From positions 1-47,107 of the forward strand of contig VRUI01000034.1 in the NCBI GenBank assembly GCA_019456225.1: 47,107 nucleotides of DNA. The letters are read 5' to 3'. Source of the DNA: Planctomycetota bacterium. GTDB taxonomy: Bacteria; Planctomycetota; Phycisphaerae; Sedimentisphaerales; Anaerohalosphaeraceae. The position numbers and the translations under genes are program-made. Every line of letters starts with the position of its first letter. Position 1 is the first letter of the stretch. The notes below the pieces were generated by a model. That model saw only the letters and a program-made list of their open reading frames with translations. It was not told the origin of the DNA and searched no databases. This document shows positions 1 through 10,693 of this stretch, piece after piece.

Positions 1-109
1 TTTTTTCGCGTTTTCGTTCAATTAATTTCAATTAATTTCAAAAAATAACGCCCAAAACCATAGGTGGGAAATGTCCAGAATGTCTATAATGGGCCGGTTT
101 TCAGCTGTT

Positions 110-1396
110 TTAGCGTTTATTATTCTGGCGAAACTGCCCCGGCGTCATCCCGGCAATATCTTTAAACGTCCTTGTAAAATAGCTTTGGTTGTTGTATCCC
201 ACCCGATAGCATATCGTTGTGCAACTGTCGTCAGTCGTCAATAAAAGCCGTTTTGCGTGCGTAATACGCACATTTGTCAGGTAGTCGATCAGCGTGATCC
301 CCATCTGCTCCTTGAACAGGTGCGCAAGTCTCGAAACGCTCAGGTGCACCTGTTTGGCGATTTCAGGAAGCGTGATCTGACGGTCGAAATTTGCATCGAT
401 ATAGTCGATCGCAGGCTTCAACTGTGTGATCTTCTTAGCGTCCTGCGACGTGTAAACACTCTCAATAAAATCGTTGAGCCCATGACTGATCCACGCGCAT
501 AAGTCCTGCTGGGTATTGATGTTAAGTACCTTGCCTATATAGGCAAGGTTCTTTTCCAGCAGCAGATTGATATCGACCCCGCCTTCGGCGGCGGCCCTGG
601 ACAGGACGCTCAACAGTTCAACGAGCCTTGCTTTGAGGACATTGAGATCGCCGGGATTGCGAAACATGATCGTGCCCAGAATGGTGTTGAGGGTCTCTTT
701 TGCGCCTGTTCTGTCGCCGATCTTCACTTTAGCGATTAGCTTTTGTTCGCTCTCGTAGGGGTACTGGGTTATATGGCCGAGTTTTTTACTTTTCTGTATA
801 TGCTCGCTGATCTCGCTTTGCTGCTGGGCCTGCTGTCGGCGCCAGTGCACAGTGCTGGGGTCCAGTGTCGTCACCTCGTACAGCAGGATAAAGAGAAACT
901 CAGCAGCGTCGTGAATGCGTCGGCTTGGTATAAGAGGCAGGTTCCTGGCCGCTTCGATGAGTTTGGTACGGTTTAGCCGCAGCCCTTTAAGGCGCTTTAA
1001 AATGTCTTCCTCAGCGATATAGCTGAACTCATCGGTCAGGCACTTGCCAAAGAAAAGACCGCCCAGCGGAATATGCTGATCCATAATAGGAACGCATACA
1101 AAAACGATCCCGGCATGGCACAGCGAGGTATACGGCTGGCCGGTTTCGATAGCCAGGTTAAGGCTTCGCAGCCGATCCTGCCTGCAGCGGCTGGCGCCGG
1201 TCCGTGATGAACGAACGATCCTGCAAAACTCACGGCTGCAGCTGGAACTGCACATTGATCCGATCTCATTGCCGTCGATAGCAGCAGTTTCGATGCCAAG
1301 GGCGAAGTTCCTGTCAAACATCTTGTCAATACGCTCAAAATGCTTTTTCGTGAACATGTCGAGCAGCTCAACTGTTTTTGCCGATTTTTTAACCAT
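110..1396 (-). CDS. PocR-domain AraC-family transcriptional regulator
   Basis: The 428-residue product has an N-terminal PocR-type sensory domain (about residues 10-180) rich in cysteines (CSSSCSREFC near residue 49, then SLCHAGI) and a C-terminal AraC/XylS double helix-turn-helix (about 325-428, ending in the typical SYFTRTFKDIAGMTPGQFR). PocR domains are known to bind small molecules such as diols or sugars, so this is probably a ligand-responsive activator of a catabolic operon. The ATG at 1396 has only a weak upstream GATAGG as ribosome site. It lies about 730 bases from the remains of a beta-galactosidase gene facing the other way, so that locus may have been its target (inference). Three direct repeats upstream are candidate operators. 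The ligand cannot be read from the sequence. Confidence 0.9.
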   Translation of the reverse strand: MVKKSAKTVELLDMFTKKHFERIDKMFDRNFALGIETAAIDGNEIGSMCSSSCSREFCRIVRSSRTGASRCRQDRLRSLNLAIETGQPYTSLCHAGIVFVCVPIMDQHIPLGGLFFGKCLTDEFSYIAEEDILKRLKGLRLNRTKLIEAARNLPLIPSRRIHDAAEFLFILLYEVTTLDPSTVHWRRQQAQQQSEISEHIQKSKKLGHITQYPYESEQKLIAKVKIGDRTGAKETLNTILGTIMFRNPGDLNVLKARLVELLSVLSRAAAEGGVDINLLLEKNLAYIGKVLNINTQQDLCAWISHGLNDFIESVYTSQDAKKITQLKPAIDYIDANFDRQITLPEIAKQVHLSVSRLAHLFKEQMGITLIDYLTNVRITHAKRLLLTTDDSCTTICYRVGYNNQSYFTRTFKDIAGMTPGQFRQNNKR

Positions 1397-1443
1397 GAAA
1401 AACCTATCAAAATCCTGAGTTATTGCTATAAAAAGCCGCTTTT

Positions 1444-1502
1444 AGCAAGATAGCATCATTGTTTTTTAGCAAGATAGTATTATAGTCTTTTCAGCAGGAT
1501 AG
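1444..1502. promoter_or_regulatory. Three direct repeats upstream of the AraC-type gene, candidate operators
   Basis: AGCAAGATAG occurs at 1444-1453 and 1468-1477, and AGCAGGATAG at 1493-1502. The spacing is 24 and 25 bases, which puts the copies on nearly the same face of the helix. They begin 48 bases upstream of the regulator's start codon. AraC-family proteins bind direct repeats with helical phasing, so autoregulation or control of the divergent locus is plausible. No binding data are available. Confidence 0.45.
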
Positions 1503-3254
<1,752 letters not shown>

Positions 3255-3262
<8 letters not shown>

Positions 3263-3446
3263 TGCCGGTTAGGGTTGCTACCCCTAGAGCGGTGCCGAGT
3301 CCTTTGCCTGCGCAGACGAAATCATTCATGTTCTTGATGAATTTGCTGACAAAAATGCCAATACCCAATGAGATCATCGGGTATACTATGACAATAGCCC
3401 AGTCAACTGCAGTAAAGTTTGTTTCTGCTAATATATCAATACTCAA
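3255..3446 (-). pseudogene. 5' fragment of a sodium:solute symporter (SSS family)
   Basis: A TTG start at 3446 with GGGAG six to seven bases upstream opens a frame reading VDWAIVIVYPMISLGIGIF and ending in GTALGVATLTGTEL, the conserved first transmembrane segment and loop of SSS transporters. After codon 64 the frame runs antisense into the beta-galactosidase C-terminus and the homology is lost, so roughly 450 or more residues are missing. The two fragments were once convergent neighbours, as expected for a galactoside uptake and hydrolysis locus. The longer open frame to 2715 is only the shadow of the other remnant. Confidence 0.8.
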
Positions 3447-3525
3447 AATTGGCTCCCTGTTTAATTGAGTCTAAATCAACAATTTAGCAGGGTAACGGCA
3501 ATTTGGTATGTTTGCACGCATAAAA

Positions 3526-3559
3526 AAAACCGGCATCGCCTTTCAGCGGTACCGGTTTT
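3526..3559 (-). terminator. Rho-independent terminator of the small membrane protein gene
   Basis: A near-perfect 14-base stem (AAAACCGGTACCGC / GCGATGCCGGTTTT on the minus strand) with a short loop, followed on the minus strand by a T run (3522-3529). It lies about 20 bases after the stop codon at 3578. Confidence 0.85.
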
Positions 3560-3577
3560 CTTTTCGGCTTAACTGAG

Positions 3578-3853
3578 CTACTGCTCGTCAAGCCTGGCTT
3601 TGATCAAAGCCCCCACCTTCGAAGCCTTTTCCTCGGCGAAACTGTAAAACTTCAGTAAATCCTCGTGCACCTTTTTTGCGGCGACTTCGCCCCTGGTGAT
3701 CACATCTTTTTTACCGGAAGTTTTTCCTTCCGACATCTGATGCCGGGTAATTTCAGGTCCCTCTAAAGCTGGCGCCTGATAATAGATCGCAGATCCGAAA
3801 CCGGCGAAATAGATTATCAGGGCAACTAATAATTTGCCGCGTAAACCTCCCAT
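3578..3853 (-). CDS. Small single-pass membrane protein of unknown function
   Basis: The ATG at 3853 is preferred because GGAG stands 8 bases upstream; an upstream in-frame codon at 3919 would add 22 residues without a ribosome site. The 91-residue product starts MGGLRGKLLVALIIYFAGF, a single transmembrane or uncleaved signal segment, followed by a charged, probably helical region rich in Lys, Glu and Ala (HEDLLKFYSFAEEKASKVGA) to LDEQ. I recognise no family. It has its own terminator and stands alone between the symporter fragment and the MFS gene. Confidence 0.6.
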   Translation of the reverse strand: MGGLRGKLLVALIIYFAGFGSAIYYQAPALEGPEITRHQMSEGKTSGKKDVITRGEVAAKKVHEDLLKFYSFAEEKASKVGALIKARLDEQ

Positions 3854-4333
3854 ACTAATATCTCCAACAGAAATATAGTTGACTTTAGTTATACGATCCG
3901 GCTTGGGCAACGCGCCCAATAATTTGACCGTTTTGTACGAAAAAAAACATAATTTTTTGCGGGTTGTAACCCACTGTTCACACTTAAAATTTACGAAATA
4001 ACAGCGTTGCAGTCAAACGTCAGAGGGGGTGTTTTTTGAAGTTTATCAGAAATTGTTTTGGTCCTGTAATGATGTGGATTTTAGTGCCCGGAGGCATTTT
4101 AATGTGCATTGAGAGACGTTATTATTGGACGGATCATTATTTTTATTTTGCCGTTATTGACGATTTTATTGGACTTCTTTCCGGGCTTAGCAGGGGTTCC
4201 GGGCTTGACAGGTCGGTTGTTTAGGTAGGGTTTGGGGTTTTAATGAAATAGTCTGGATTTGATGCGTTTTATGGTTATAATGCTCGTGTGCTGTTAATAT
4301 AATACAGTTTGTGATTAAATAAAAGGTGAATAC
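3854..4333. other. Intergenic region, no supported gene; MFS promoter at its right end
   Basis: About 480 bases. A TTG-started frame at 4036-4224 was considered and rejected. A TATAAT box lies at 4276-4281 with a poor -35 candidate (TGGATT, 4254-4259), 53 bases before the MFS start. A perfect small inverted repeat, TTGGGC-aacgc-GCCCAA, lies at 3903-3919 in the leader of the minus-strand gene. Confidence 0.5.
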
Positions 4334-5755
4334 ATGAACAGTTTTGATGAGATGCAAAATGGCGGCCAAAAATATAATATGGGCTTTCTTTGGTTGATCT
4401 GTATTGTAGCTGCTATGGGAGGTTTGCTGTTTGGTTACGACTGGGTTGTCGTCGGGGGAGCAAAGGCTTTTTATGAGCCTCATTTCAACATTACTAAAGA
4501 TATGGACCTGATGCGCGGCTGGGCGATGAGCAGTGCTTTGTTTGGCTGTATTATCGGTGCGGTGCTGTCCGGTGTGCTGACGGACCGGTTTGGTCGTAAA
4601 CGATTGCTTATCCTTTCAGGCCTGTTGTTTACGGTTTCTGCAGTTACGACGGCTTTGTCGTGGGATTTTACTTCGTACAATGTTGCCCGCATCATCGGGG
4701 GGCTTGGGATCGGTCTTGCGTCGAACCTTTCACCGATGTTCATTGCCGAGATATCACCGGCGAAAATGCGTGGAAAGTTTGTTTCCATTAATCAACTGAC
4801 GATCGTCATTGGCATCCTGGCTGCGCAGATCGTTAATATGATGATAGCTCGGCCTGTTCCGGAAGATGCGACAATGGAGATTATCCGCGATTCCTGGAAT
4901 GGACAAACCGGCTGGCGATGGATGTTCGGCGCAGAAACCGTCCCGGCATTTTTGTTTTTCCTTTTGATGTTCTTTGTGCCGGAAAGCCCGCGATGGCTGG
5001 TTAAATATGGCAAAAACGAACAGGCAGAAGCGATATTAACGCGTATTGGCGGTTCGGAATACGGCAAAACGGAACTGGCGAATATTCAGCAGACGATCAG
5101 CAATGAGGAAGTGGCCAGAGTTAATTATAAAGATCTGCTTGAACCGAAACTCTTAATGATCTTGACGCTTGGAGTCTTTCTTGCCGTATTTCAGCAGTGG
5201 TGCGGTATCAATGTGATCTTTAACTATGCTCAGGAAGTGTTCGCAGCGGCTGGTTATGGTGTCAGCGCGATGATGTTCAATATTGTAATCACCGGTATCG
5301 TAAGTCTGTTCTTTACCTTTGCCGCTATCTATACTGTCGACAAATTGGGCCGGCGTCCATTGATGCTGTTTGGGGCCGCGGGTTTGGCGGGTATATACAT
5401 TATCCTGGGGATTTGCTATAAGCTTGAAAGCACCGGCATTCATATGCTGATCCTGGTGGTGTTGGCGATAGGTTGCTATTCGATGACGCTGGCACCGATT
5501 ACGTGGGTTGTGATCTCGGAAATCTTCCCCAACCGTATTCGCGGGGCGGCTATGTCGGTAGCGGTCTTTTCGCTCTGGATCGCCTGTACTGTGCTGACAT
5601 TGACATTCCCATATTTGGAAGCGAAATTAGGTATCCATGGAACGTTCTGGATATTTAGTTTCATTAGCATAATGGGTCTTATTGTAATTTGGAAAAAATT
5701 GCCGGAAACTAAAGGCAAAAGCCTGGAGCAAATTGAAAATGAATTGGTTGATTAG
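4334..5755 (+). CDS. Sugar-porter family MFS transporter (XylE/GLUT-like)
   Basis: At 473 residues with about 12 hydrophobic segments, this is a full-length sugar porter (TC 2.A.1.1). It shows the family's signature motifs in order: DRFGRKR after helix 2, PESPRWL at the end of helix 6, QQWCGINVI in helix 7, DKLGRRPL between helices 8 and 9, and PETKGKSLEQIE at the C-terminus. These proteins usually carry hexoses or pentoses into the cytoplasm with protons. The start has a good ribosome site (AAAAGGTGAA). It is monocistronic. The specific sugar cannot be read from sequence, but the neighbouring galactoside locus remnant and glycan-related genes fit monosaccharide uptake. Confidence 0.93.
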   Translation: MNSFDEMQNGGQKYNMGFLWLICIVAAMGGLLFGYDWVVVGGAKAFYEPHFNITKDMDLMRGWAMSSALFGCIIGAVLSGVLTDRFGRKRLLILSGLLFTVSAVTTALSWDFTSYNVARIIGGLGIGLASNLSPMFIAEISPAKMRGKFVSINQLTIVIGILAAQIVNMMIARPVPEDATMEIIRDSWNGQTGWRWMFGAETVPAFLFFLLMFFVPESPRWLVKYGKNEQAEAILTRIGGSEYGKTELANIQQTISNEEVARVNYKDLLEPKLLMILTLGVFLAVFQQWCGINVIFNYAQEVFAAAGYGVSAMMFNIVITGIVSLFFTFAAIYTVDKLGRRPLMLFGAAGLAGIYIILGICYKLESTGIHMLILVVLAIGCYSMTLAPITWVVISEIFPNRIRGAAMSVAVFSLWIACTVLTLTFPYLEAKLGIHGTFWIFSFISIMGLIVIWKKLPETKGKSLEQIENELVD

Positions 5756-5837
5756 TTTTTTGTCGGATTTGGAATAATTTGTTTTTTTGGGTATTGCTTA
5801 CAACTTTTGTTATGGCAGTTTTGTTTCTGGTGGTTAT

Positions 5838-5955
5838 TTTGCCACCGAGGAAAACGAGGAAAAGAGAGGGATAAGAGAAAAGAGTGTGAAAGGCAGAAGG
5901 CAGAAGTGAAAAAAGTGTGAAGGTGTGAAAAGTGCGAAGGTGCGAAAGGGGGGCG
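5838..5955. repeat. Purine-rich degenerate tandem repeat tract
   Basis: The plus strand is almost entirely G and A and carries repeated units such as AGGCAGA AGGCAGA, then GTGTGAAG, GTGTGAAA, GTGCGAAG and GTGCGAAAGG. Repeats of 7-8 bases recall the heptanucleotide tracts elsewhere in this window. It lies just upstream of the HzsA-like gene 1 promoter. No gene is present between 5756 and 6078. Confidence 0.55.
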
Positions 5956-5989
5956 GTATCGGGGATTTTTTTGTTTTTTTGCAATATAT

Positions 5990-6018
5990 TTGGGTTTTGG
6001 GGCGTTTTTTGGTATAAT
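5990..6018 (+). promoter_or_regulatory. Sigma70-type promoter of HzsA-like gene 1
   Basis: TTGGGT (5990-5995), 17-base spacer, TATAAT (6013-6018). The surrounding 40 bases (5981-6020) align without gaps to 25242-25281 upstream of HzsA-like gene 2 with 31 identities. The predicted leader carries a hairpin GTGGGC-acg-GCCCAC at 6045-6059. Confidence 0.65.
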
Positions 6019-6078
6019 AATGGCATTCTTGGTTTGGTTTCAGCGTGGGCACGGCCCACCCTACGGAAGGAATTTATT

Positions 6079-8484
6079 ATGCGTATTTTTGGTTTATTGG
6101 TTTTGTTTTCGGTTTCTTCGGTTTTTGGTGCTTCGGAGCCTTTTAGTGAGCTGCAGGTTCAGTTTGAGGTTCTTAAGGGGGATATTGCCAGACGGGGGCA
6201 AATGCAAAAGTATGCCGACCAGGTGTTTAATTCTGCATCGCTTGTTCTTAAGTCAGACCGTGATCCGCTTGATATTGTTTTGCGGCGGACGCAGGCTTTG
6301 TTTAATGATCTTCCTTTTGAAGCTGACGAAGTTAACCCGTTGTCGATGGAGCTTCGTGCGTTGAAGAAGGCTTCGGCGGGTGTTGAGGTTTCGGATGTGT
6401 CGGGGCGGTATGGGTTGTATGAGAAGGTTTGTAAACTTCGGCGTCGAATTGCTTTTAGTAATCCGCTGCTTGACTTCGATAAATTGCTGTTTATCAAAAG
6501 ACACCGGGCCACTTTCAATCATATGTGCGATCAGTACTATGGAATAAATATTAAACCGGGCGGGGGGATTTGTGTTTTGTCCGATCCGTTTGGGGATGAT
6601 CCTCAGGTTAAGGATATTCTTGCAGACTCTGTTGTTGAAAAGGGTCGTCTAAAGGGGCAAAAGCTTACGGACGGTTCGTTTCTTTCTCCTGATCTGTCTT
6701 ATGATGGCGACAAAATTGTGTTTGCGTATGTCGAGTGTAAGGGTGACAGGAAACACAGGCATCATACCGATCCTTCCAAAGGGCACTGGCATGACCAGCG
6801 GTGTTATCATGTCTTTAGTGCTAATGTTGACGGGACGGGGCTTAAGCAGCTTACGGACGGGACGTGGAACGATTTTGATCCTGTTTATCTTCCTAACGGG
6901 CGGGTTGCTTTTATTACGGAACGGCGGGGCGGGTATCTGCGTTGCGGTAGGGTTTGTCCGACGTATACGCTTTATGATATGAAAGAGGATGGGAGCGATA
7001 TTCGGTGTCTTAGCCCGCATGAGACTAACGAGTGGCACCCTAGTGTGACTAACGATGGAATGATCATTTATACGCGGTGGGATTATGTCGACCGGCATGG
7101 GTGTACTTCTCATCAGCCGTGGATTACTTATCCGGATGGTCGTGACTCACGTTCTGTACATGGTAATTTTGCGCCTCGTAAATCGCGGCCGGATATGGAG
7201 CTGGATATTCGGGCGATACCGGGCTCGCGGAAGTTTGTTTCGACGGCTGCGCCGCATCATGGGCAGGCGTTCGGGTCGCTGGTTATTGTTGATCCGCAGG
7301 TGGAAGATGACGACGCGATGGCTCCGGTGAAACGGCTTACGCCGGAGGTTGGCTTTCCTGAGAGTCAGGGAGGCGGGCAGGTATATGGGACACCGTGGCC
7401 TCTTAGCGAGAAATACTATCTTTGCACATACGATCCTTCGATGCAGCCGGGAGCCGGCAGGCAGGGCAGGAAAGCTGTCAAGGGCAGATATGGGATATAT
7501 CTTGTCGATGTGTTCGGCAATAAGGAGCTGATATACCGTGACGCGGAGATCGCGTCGCAAAGTCCTATGCCGTTTCGGGCGAGAAAAGCACCTCCAGTTA
7601 TCCCGGATAAATCTATTCGCGTCGCGGCCGGTGAAAAGGGCACTGGGACACTTGCAGTGATTAATGTTTATGATACTTTAAAGCCGTGGGATGAAAATAT
7701 TAAGATCACGGACCTTCGTGTTTATCAGATCATTCCTATGTCGGTTCCTTCGGGCAATCCTCCGCATGAGGTTTCTTTGCGTGAACCGACGAGCAAGGAT
7801 TCGGTTGTTTTGGCACGGTATATATTAGGTACGGTTCCGGTTGAGAAGGACGGCAGTGCGCACTTTTCGGTTCCGGCGGATACGGAGATGTTTTTTCAGG
7901 CGCTTGATGAAAATGGGCTGGCTATTCAGTCGATGCGGTCGGCGACTTATGTTAAGCCCGGCGAGAATCTGGTTTGCCAGGGGTGCCATGAACCCAAGCA
8001 GCGTGCGCCTCAGGCGATGAAGTCTATACCGCTGGCTATGCGGCGAGGGCCATCCAGACTCAAGCCTGATGTTGACGGGACGAATCCGTTCAGCTACCCG
8101 AGGCTTGTTCAGCCTGTGCTCGAGAAGAATTGTCTTGGGTGCCATAAGAAACATCCCAAGAAGGCACCGCGGCTGGATAGCGAGGTAATTACAGGCAAAA
8201 ACAAGAAGCAGAAGTGGTATGCGTCTTATCATAGTCTTGCTCCGAAGTATGGTTTTTGGAGCTATGGCGGTCCGCTGCGGACTAAGCCGGGGCAGTTTGG
8301 GGCGCGGGCTTCGAAGCTTTATCAGATGCTGAAAAAGGGACATCACGACGTTAAGCTCTCCGATGAAGATATGCACCGGATCACTGTCTGGCTTGACTCC
8401 TGCTCGATATTTTATGGGGTTTATGAAAAGGAAGGCGGCCAGGCTCAGTTGCGCGGGGAGATTGTTCGGCCTACTTTGGAGTGA
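6079..8484 (+). CDS. HzsA-like secreted dihaem beta-propeller protein 1
   Basis: The ATG at 6079 follows GGAAGG at 8 bases and gives 801 residues with a signal peptide (MRIFGLLVLFSVSSVFGA), so it is exported. A central PD40/TolB-like propeller is visible (SPDLSYDGDKIVFAY, TDGTWNDFDPVYLPNGRVAF, SPHETNEWHPSVTNDGMIIY). It leads into the segment LGTVPVEKDGSAHFSVPADT and two c-type haem sites, C633-C636-H637 (CQGCH) and C685-C688-H689 (CLGCH), 52 residues apart. The architecture matches hydrazine synthase alpha subunit and its relatives in non-anammox planctomycetes. The residue four after H637 is Gln, not the Tyr I recall as haem ligand in anammox HzsA. The likely role is periplasmic electron transfer or substrate oxidation; the substrate is unknown. 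Confidence 0.82.
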   Translation: MRIFGLLVLFSVSSVFGASEPFSELQVQFEVLKGDIARRGQMQKYADQVFNSASLVLKSDRDPLDIVLRRTQALFNDLPFEADEVNPLSMELRALKKASAGVEVSDVSGRYGLYEKVCKLRRRIAFSNPLLDFDKLLFIKRHRATFNHMCDQYYGINIKPGGGICVLSDPFGDDPQVKDILADSVVEKGRLKGQKLTDGSFLSPDLSYDGDKIVFAYVECKGDRKHRHHTDPSKGHWHDQRCYHVFSANVDGTGLKQLTDGTWNDFDPVYLPNGRVAFITERRGGYLRCGRVCPTYTLYDMKEDGSDIRCLSPHETNEWHPSVTNDGMIIYTRWDYVDRHGCTSHQPWITYPDGRDSRSVHGNFAPRKSRPDMELDIRAIPGSRKFVSTAAPHHGQAFGSLVIVDPQVEDDDAMAPVKRLTPEVGFPESQGGGQVYGTPWPLSEKYYLCTYDPSMQPGAGRQGRKAVKGRYGIYLVDVFGNKELIYRDAEIASQSPMPFRARKAPPVIPDKSIRVAAGEKGTGTLAVINVYDTLKPWDENIKITDLRVYQIIPMSVPSGNPPHEVSLREPTSKDSVVLARYILGTVPVEKDGSAHFSVPADTEMFFQALDENGLAIQSMRSATYVKPGENLVCQGCHEPKQRAPQAMKSIPLAMRRGPSRLKPDVDGTNPFSYPRLVQPVLEKNCLGCHKKHPKKAPRLDSEVITGKNKKQKWYASYHSLAPKYGFWSYGGPLRTKPGQFGARASKLYQMLKKGHHDVKLSDEDMHRITVWLDSCSIFYGVYEKEGGQAQLRGEIVRPTLE

Positions 8485-8576
8485 TTTCGTATGTAGAGAG
8501 CTTTGTTTTGAATAACCAATCCGTCACTGCTGCCGGATCTTCGACGTCGAACAAGGAATATTGAATAACCAATAGA

Positions 8577-8600
8577 ACCGGCCCTTGGTCGGTTTTTTTT
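8577..8600 (+). terminator. Rho-independent terminator after HzsA-like gene 1
   Basis: A 7-base stem ACCGGCC / GGTCGGT (one G-U pair) with a CTT loop, followed by eight T. It lies 92 bases after the stop codon. The 13-base direct repeat TTGAATAACCAAT (8508-8520 and 8561-8573) lies between the stop codon and the hairpin. Confidence 0.8.
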
Positions 8601-8719
8601 ATAATCTTACTAAAGGGGTATCCTTTAAGTGCCGAATGATTGATTTGTTGGACCGGGGCGGTTTCTGGTTGGGTTTTATACTTATAAATAAATCAATCGT
8701 ATGGCGGGGGCCATTTGAG

Positions 8720-10687
8720 ATGGTGCGAAAAAGGATATTTCTAGTGTTGCTAACTGCGATGTTTGTTTTGCCGGCGGCCGGTTTTGCGGCTGATGACCCC
8801 AACGACGGTGCTGTCGCGGCTGGGGGATTGTTTGGTTTGCCGCTTGAGGAATTGATGGATATGGAGGTTATTTCCGTTACGCGGACGAAGGGGCAGAGTG
8901 TTTTTACGTCGCCGGCTGCGATATATGTAATTACCCAGGAAGATATCCGCCGAAGCGGTCTGCAGTCTATTCCTGAGTTGCTGCGGCTTGCGCCTGGTGT
9001 TCAGGTTTCTCGTATAAGAGCCGATCAATGGGCTATTTCGATTCGTGGAGTTCCAGGCAGGTTTGCGAATAAAATGCTTGTTCAGATTGATGGTCGTGCA
9101 GTTTACTCCATGCTGTTTTCAGGTGTGCTCTGGGAAACACTGGATTTAGTGCTTGAAGATATCGAACGAATAGAGATCATTCGCGGGCCGGGATCGTCGC
9201 TTTGGGGGCCCAATGCAGTTCATGGAATTATCAATATAATCACCAAAAAAGTAAAAGATACGCAGGGGGGATATTTCGACGGTATCGGAGGCAACTACGA
9301 TTCAATCGGTTCATTACGCTACGGGGGTAAAGCAGGCGAAAACGGGTACTGGAGGGCCTGGGGTAAACAGAGATACTCGAATGATTTCCCAACTGTTAAC
9401 AGCGATTTTACCGATGACTATGGATTGACGACTATGGGTTTTCGGTATGACTGGGACGACGGCGACAGTGATACGTATACATTAGAAACAGGTGCATTTG
9501 ACGGTCGTTTTAGTACGTTTTTTCCCGTCGTCGACCTTAGTTCATCTACGATGTCTAACCAGGATACCGAGTTAAATCAGTATGGCGGAAATGTGCGAGG
9601 GCGATGGGAGCATGAGATAGACGATACTTCGTCAGTGTCGTTTCAGGCTTATATCAATATGAATACTTTTAGTATACCCGGCAATCAAATAGATTTCCGA
9701 ATGGACTGGAACCTTTTCGATATAGATTTTCAGCATAACTTCGAAGTCAATGACGATCATGCCATCGTATGGGGTTTGGAGTATCAGCATGATCATTTTA
9801 ACTCCAGAGGCAGTGAGAGGGTGTCGTTTGTTCCGTCAACGCGCAATTTTGACTTATTCAGCGGGTTTGTACAGGATTCATTTCCAGTTTTTACAGAAAA
9901 GTTAAAAGGTATGGCAGGTGTCAAACTGCTCGATAACACATTTACCGGTTTTGAATATCAGCCCTCAGCAAGGCTGGCATATCATTATGACGAGAGACAG
10001 GTTTTCTGGACTGCTTATTCACGTGCGATAAGGATACCCAGCCGTGCTAATCTGGATCTGCTCCTGAATACTATTGCTCCTTCTTCAACACTGATTACAA
10101 CGGGTACGGGCAATAAAGACCTGGTGAGCGGACGGGTAAACTCTTACGAAGCGGGGTGGCGATTATTGTTTAGTGACAAGTTATCGCTGGATGTTACAGG
10201 TTATATCATGAACAGCGACAATATTGTTGATGTCAGGTCACCGGTAATGCAAACAAATGATATAACTTCCAATACTGAAGGTATTGAACTTGCCGTTGAC
10301 TGGCAGGCTTCGGAGAGTTGGCGACTTAAAGGGACTTATTCCTGGTTCCATACTAAGGTTACAAGAGGAAGCAAAAACATTGAGGATAATACACCACAAA
10401 ATATGTTTACTATAAATTCATATAAGAACTTTTCGAAAGAAATCGAACTGAATACGAATATATTTTTCCAGGACAGGATAAACGAAGACACGGACGCTAA
10501 TATTGCTTCATGGTTTCGTTTGGATACAGGTTTAGTATGGCATATTAACAAAGATACAGAATTTGGCATCTGGGGCCAAAATCTTACTGATAATAAACAT
10601 CAGGAATTTACTCCAAGCAGATTTGTAAACACGGGTGCATCGGAGATGCCAAGAAGTTTTTTCTTTCAGTTGACGCGGAGTTTTTAA
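8720..10687 (+). CDS. TonB-dependent outer-membrane receptor
   Basis: The ATG at 8720 is chosen because it opens a clean signal peptide (MVRKRIFLVLLTAMFVLPAAGFA); the frame is open further upstream. The 655-residue product has an N-terminal LPLEELMDMEVISVTR segment, a plug domain (about 60-170: SPAAIYVITQEDIRRSGLQSI, SIRGVPGRFANKMLV, IERIEIIRGPGSSLWGPNAV, GIINIITKK) and a C-terminal beta-barrel ending in the aromatic residue Phe. This subfamily is typically encoded with YfiR proteins and large sensor kinases, as here: the next gene begins 6 bases downstream. The ligand is unknown. Its placement suggests a signalling or sensing receptor rather than only an importer (inference). Confidence 0.9.
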   Translation: MVRKRIFLVLLTAMFVLPAAGFAADDPNDGAVAAGGLFGLPLEELMDMEVISVTRTKGQSVFTSPAAIYVITQEDIRRSGLQSIPELLRLAPGVQVSRIRADQWAISIRGVPGRFANKMLVQIDGRAVYSMLFSGVLWETLDLVLEDIERIEIIRGPGSSLWGPNAVHGIINIITKKVKDTQGGYFDGIGGNYDSIGSLRYGGKAGENGYWRAWGKQRYSNDFPTVNSDFTDDYGLTTMGFRYDWDDGDSDTYTLETGAFDGRFSTFFPVVDLSSSTMSNQDTELNQYGGNVRGRWEHEIDDTSSVSFQAYINMNTFSIPGNQIDFRMDWNLFDIDFQHNFEVNDDHAIVWGLEYQHDHFNSRGSERVSFVPSTRNFDLFSGFVQDSFPVFTEKLKGMAGVKLLDNTFTGFEYQPSARLAYHYDERQVFWTAYSRAIRIPSRANLDLLLNTIAPSSTLITTGTGNKDLVSGRVNSYEAGWRLLFSDKLSLDVTGYIMNSDNIVDVRSPVMQTNDITSNTEGIELAVDWQASESWRLKGTYSWFHTKVTRGSKNIEDNTPQNMFTINSYKNFSKEIELNTNIFFQDRINEDTDANIASWFRLDTGLVWHINKDTEFGIWGQNLTDNKHQEFTPSRFVNTGASEMPRSFFFQLTRSF

Positions 10688-10693
10688 AGAGCA

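Noticed and set aside
4036-4224. 62-codon TTG-started frame with a hydrophobic start after GAGGGGG
   Set aside because: Low complexity, no family resemblance, rare start; not enough to call a gene.
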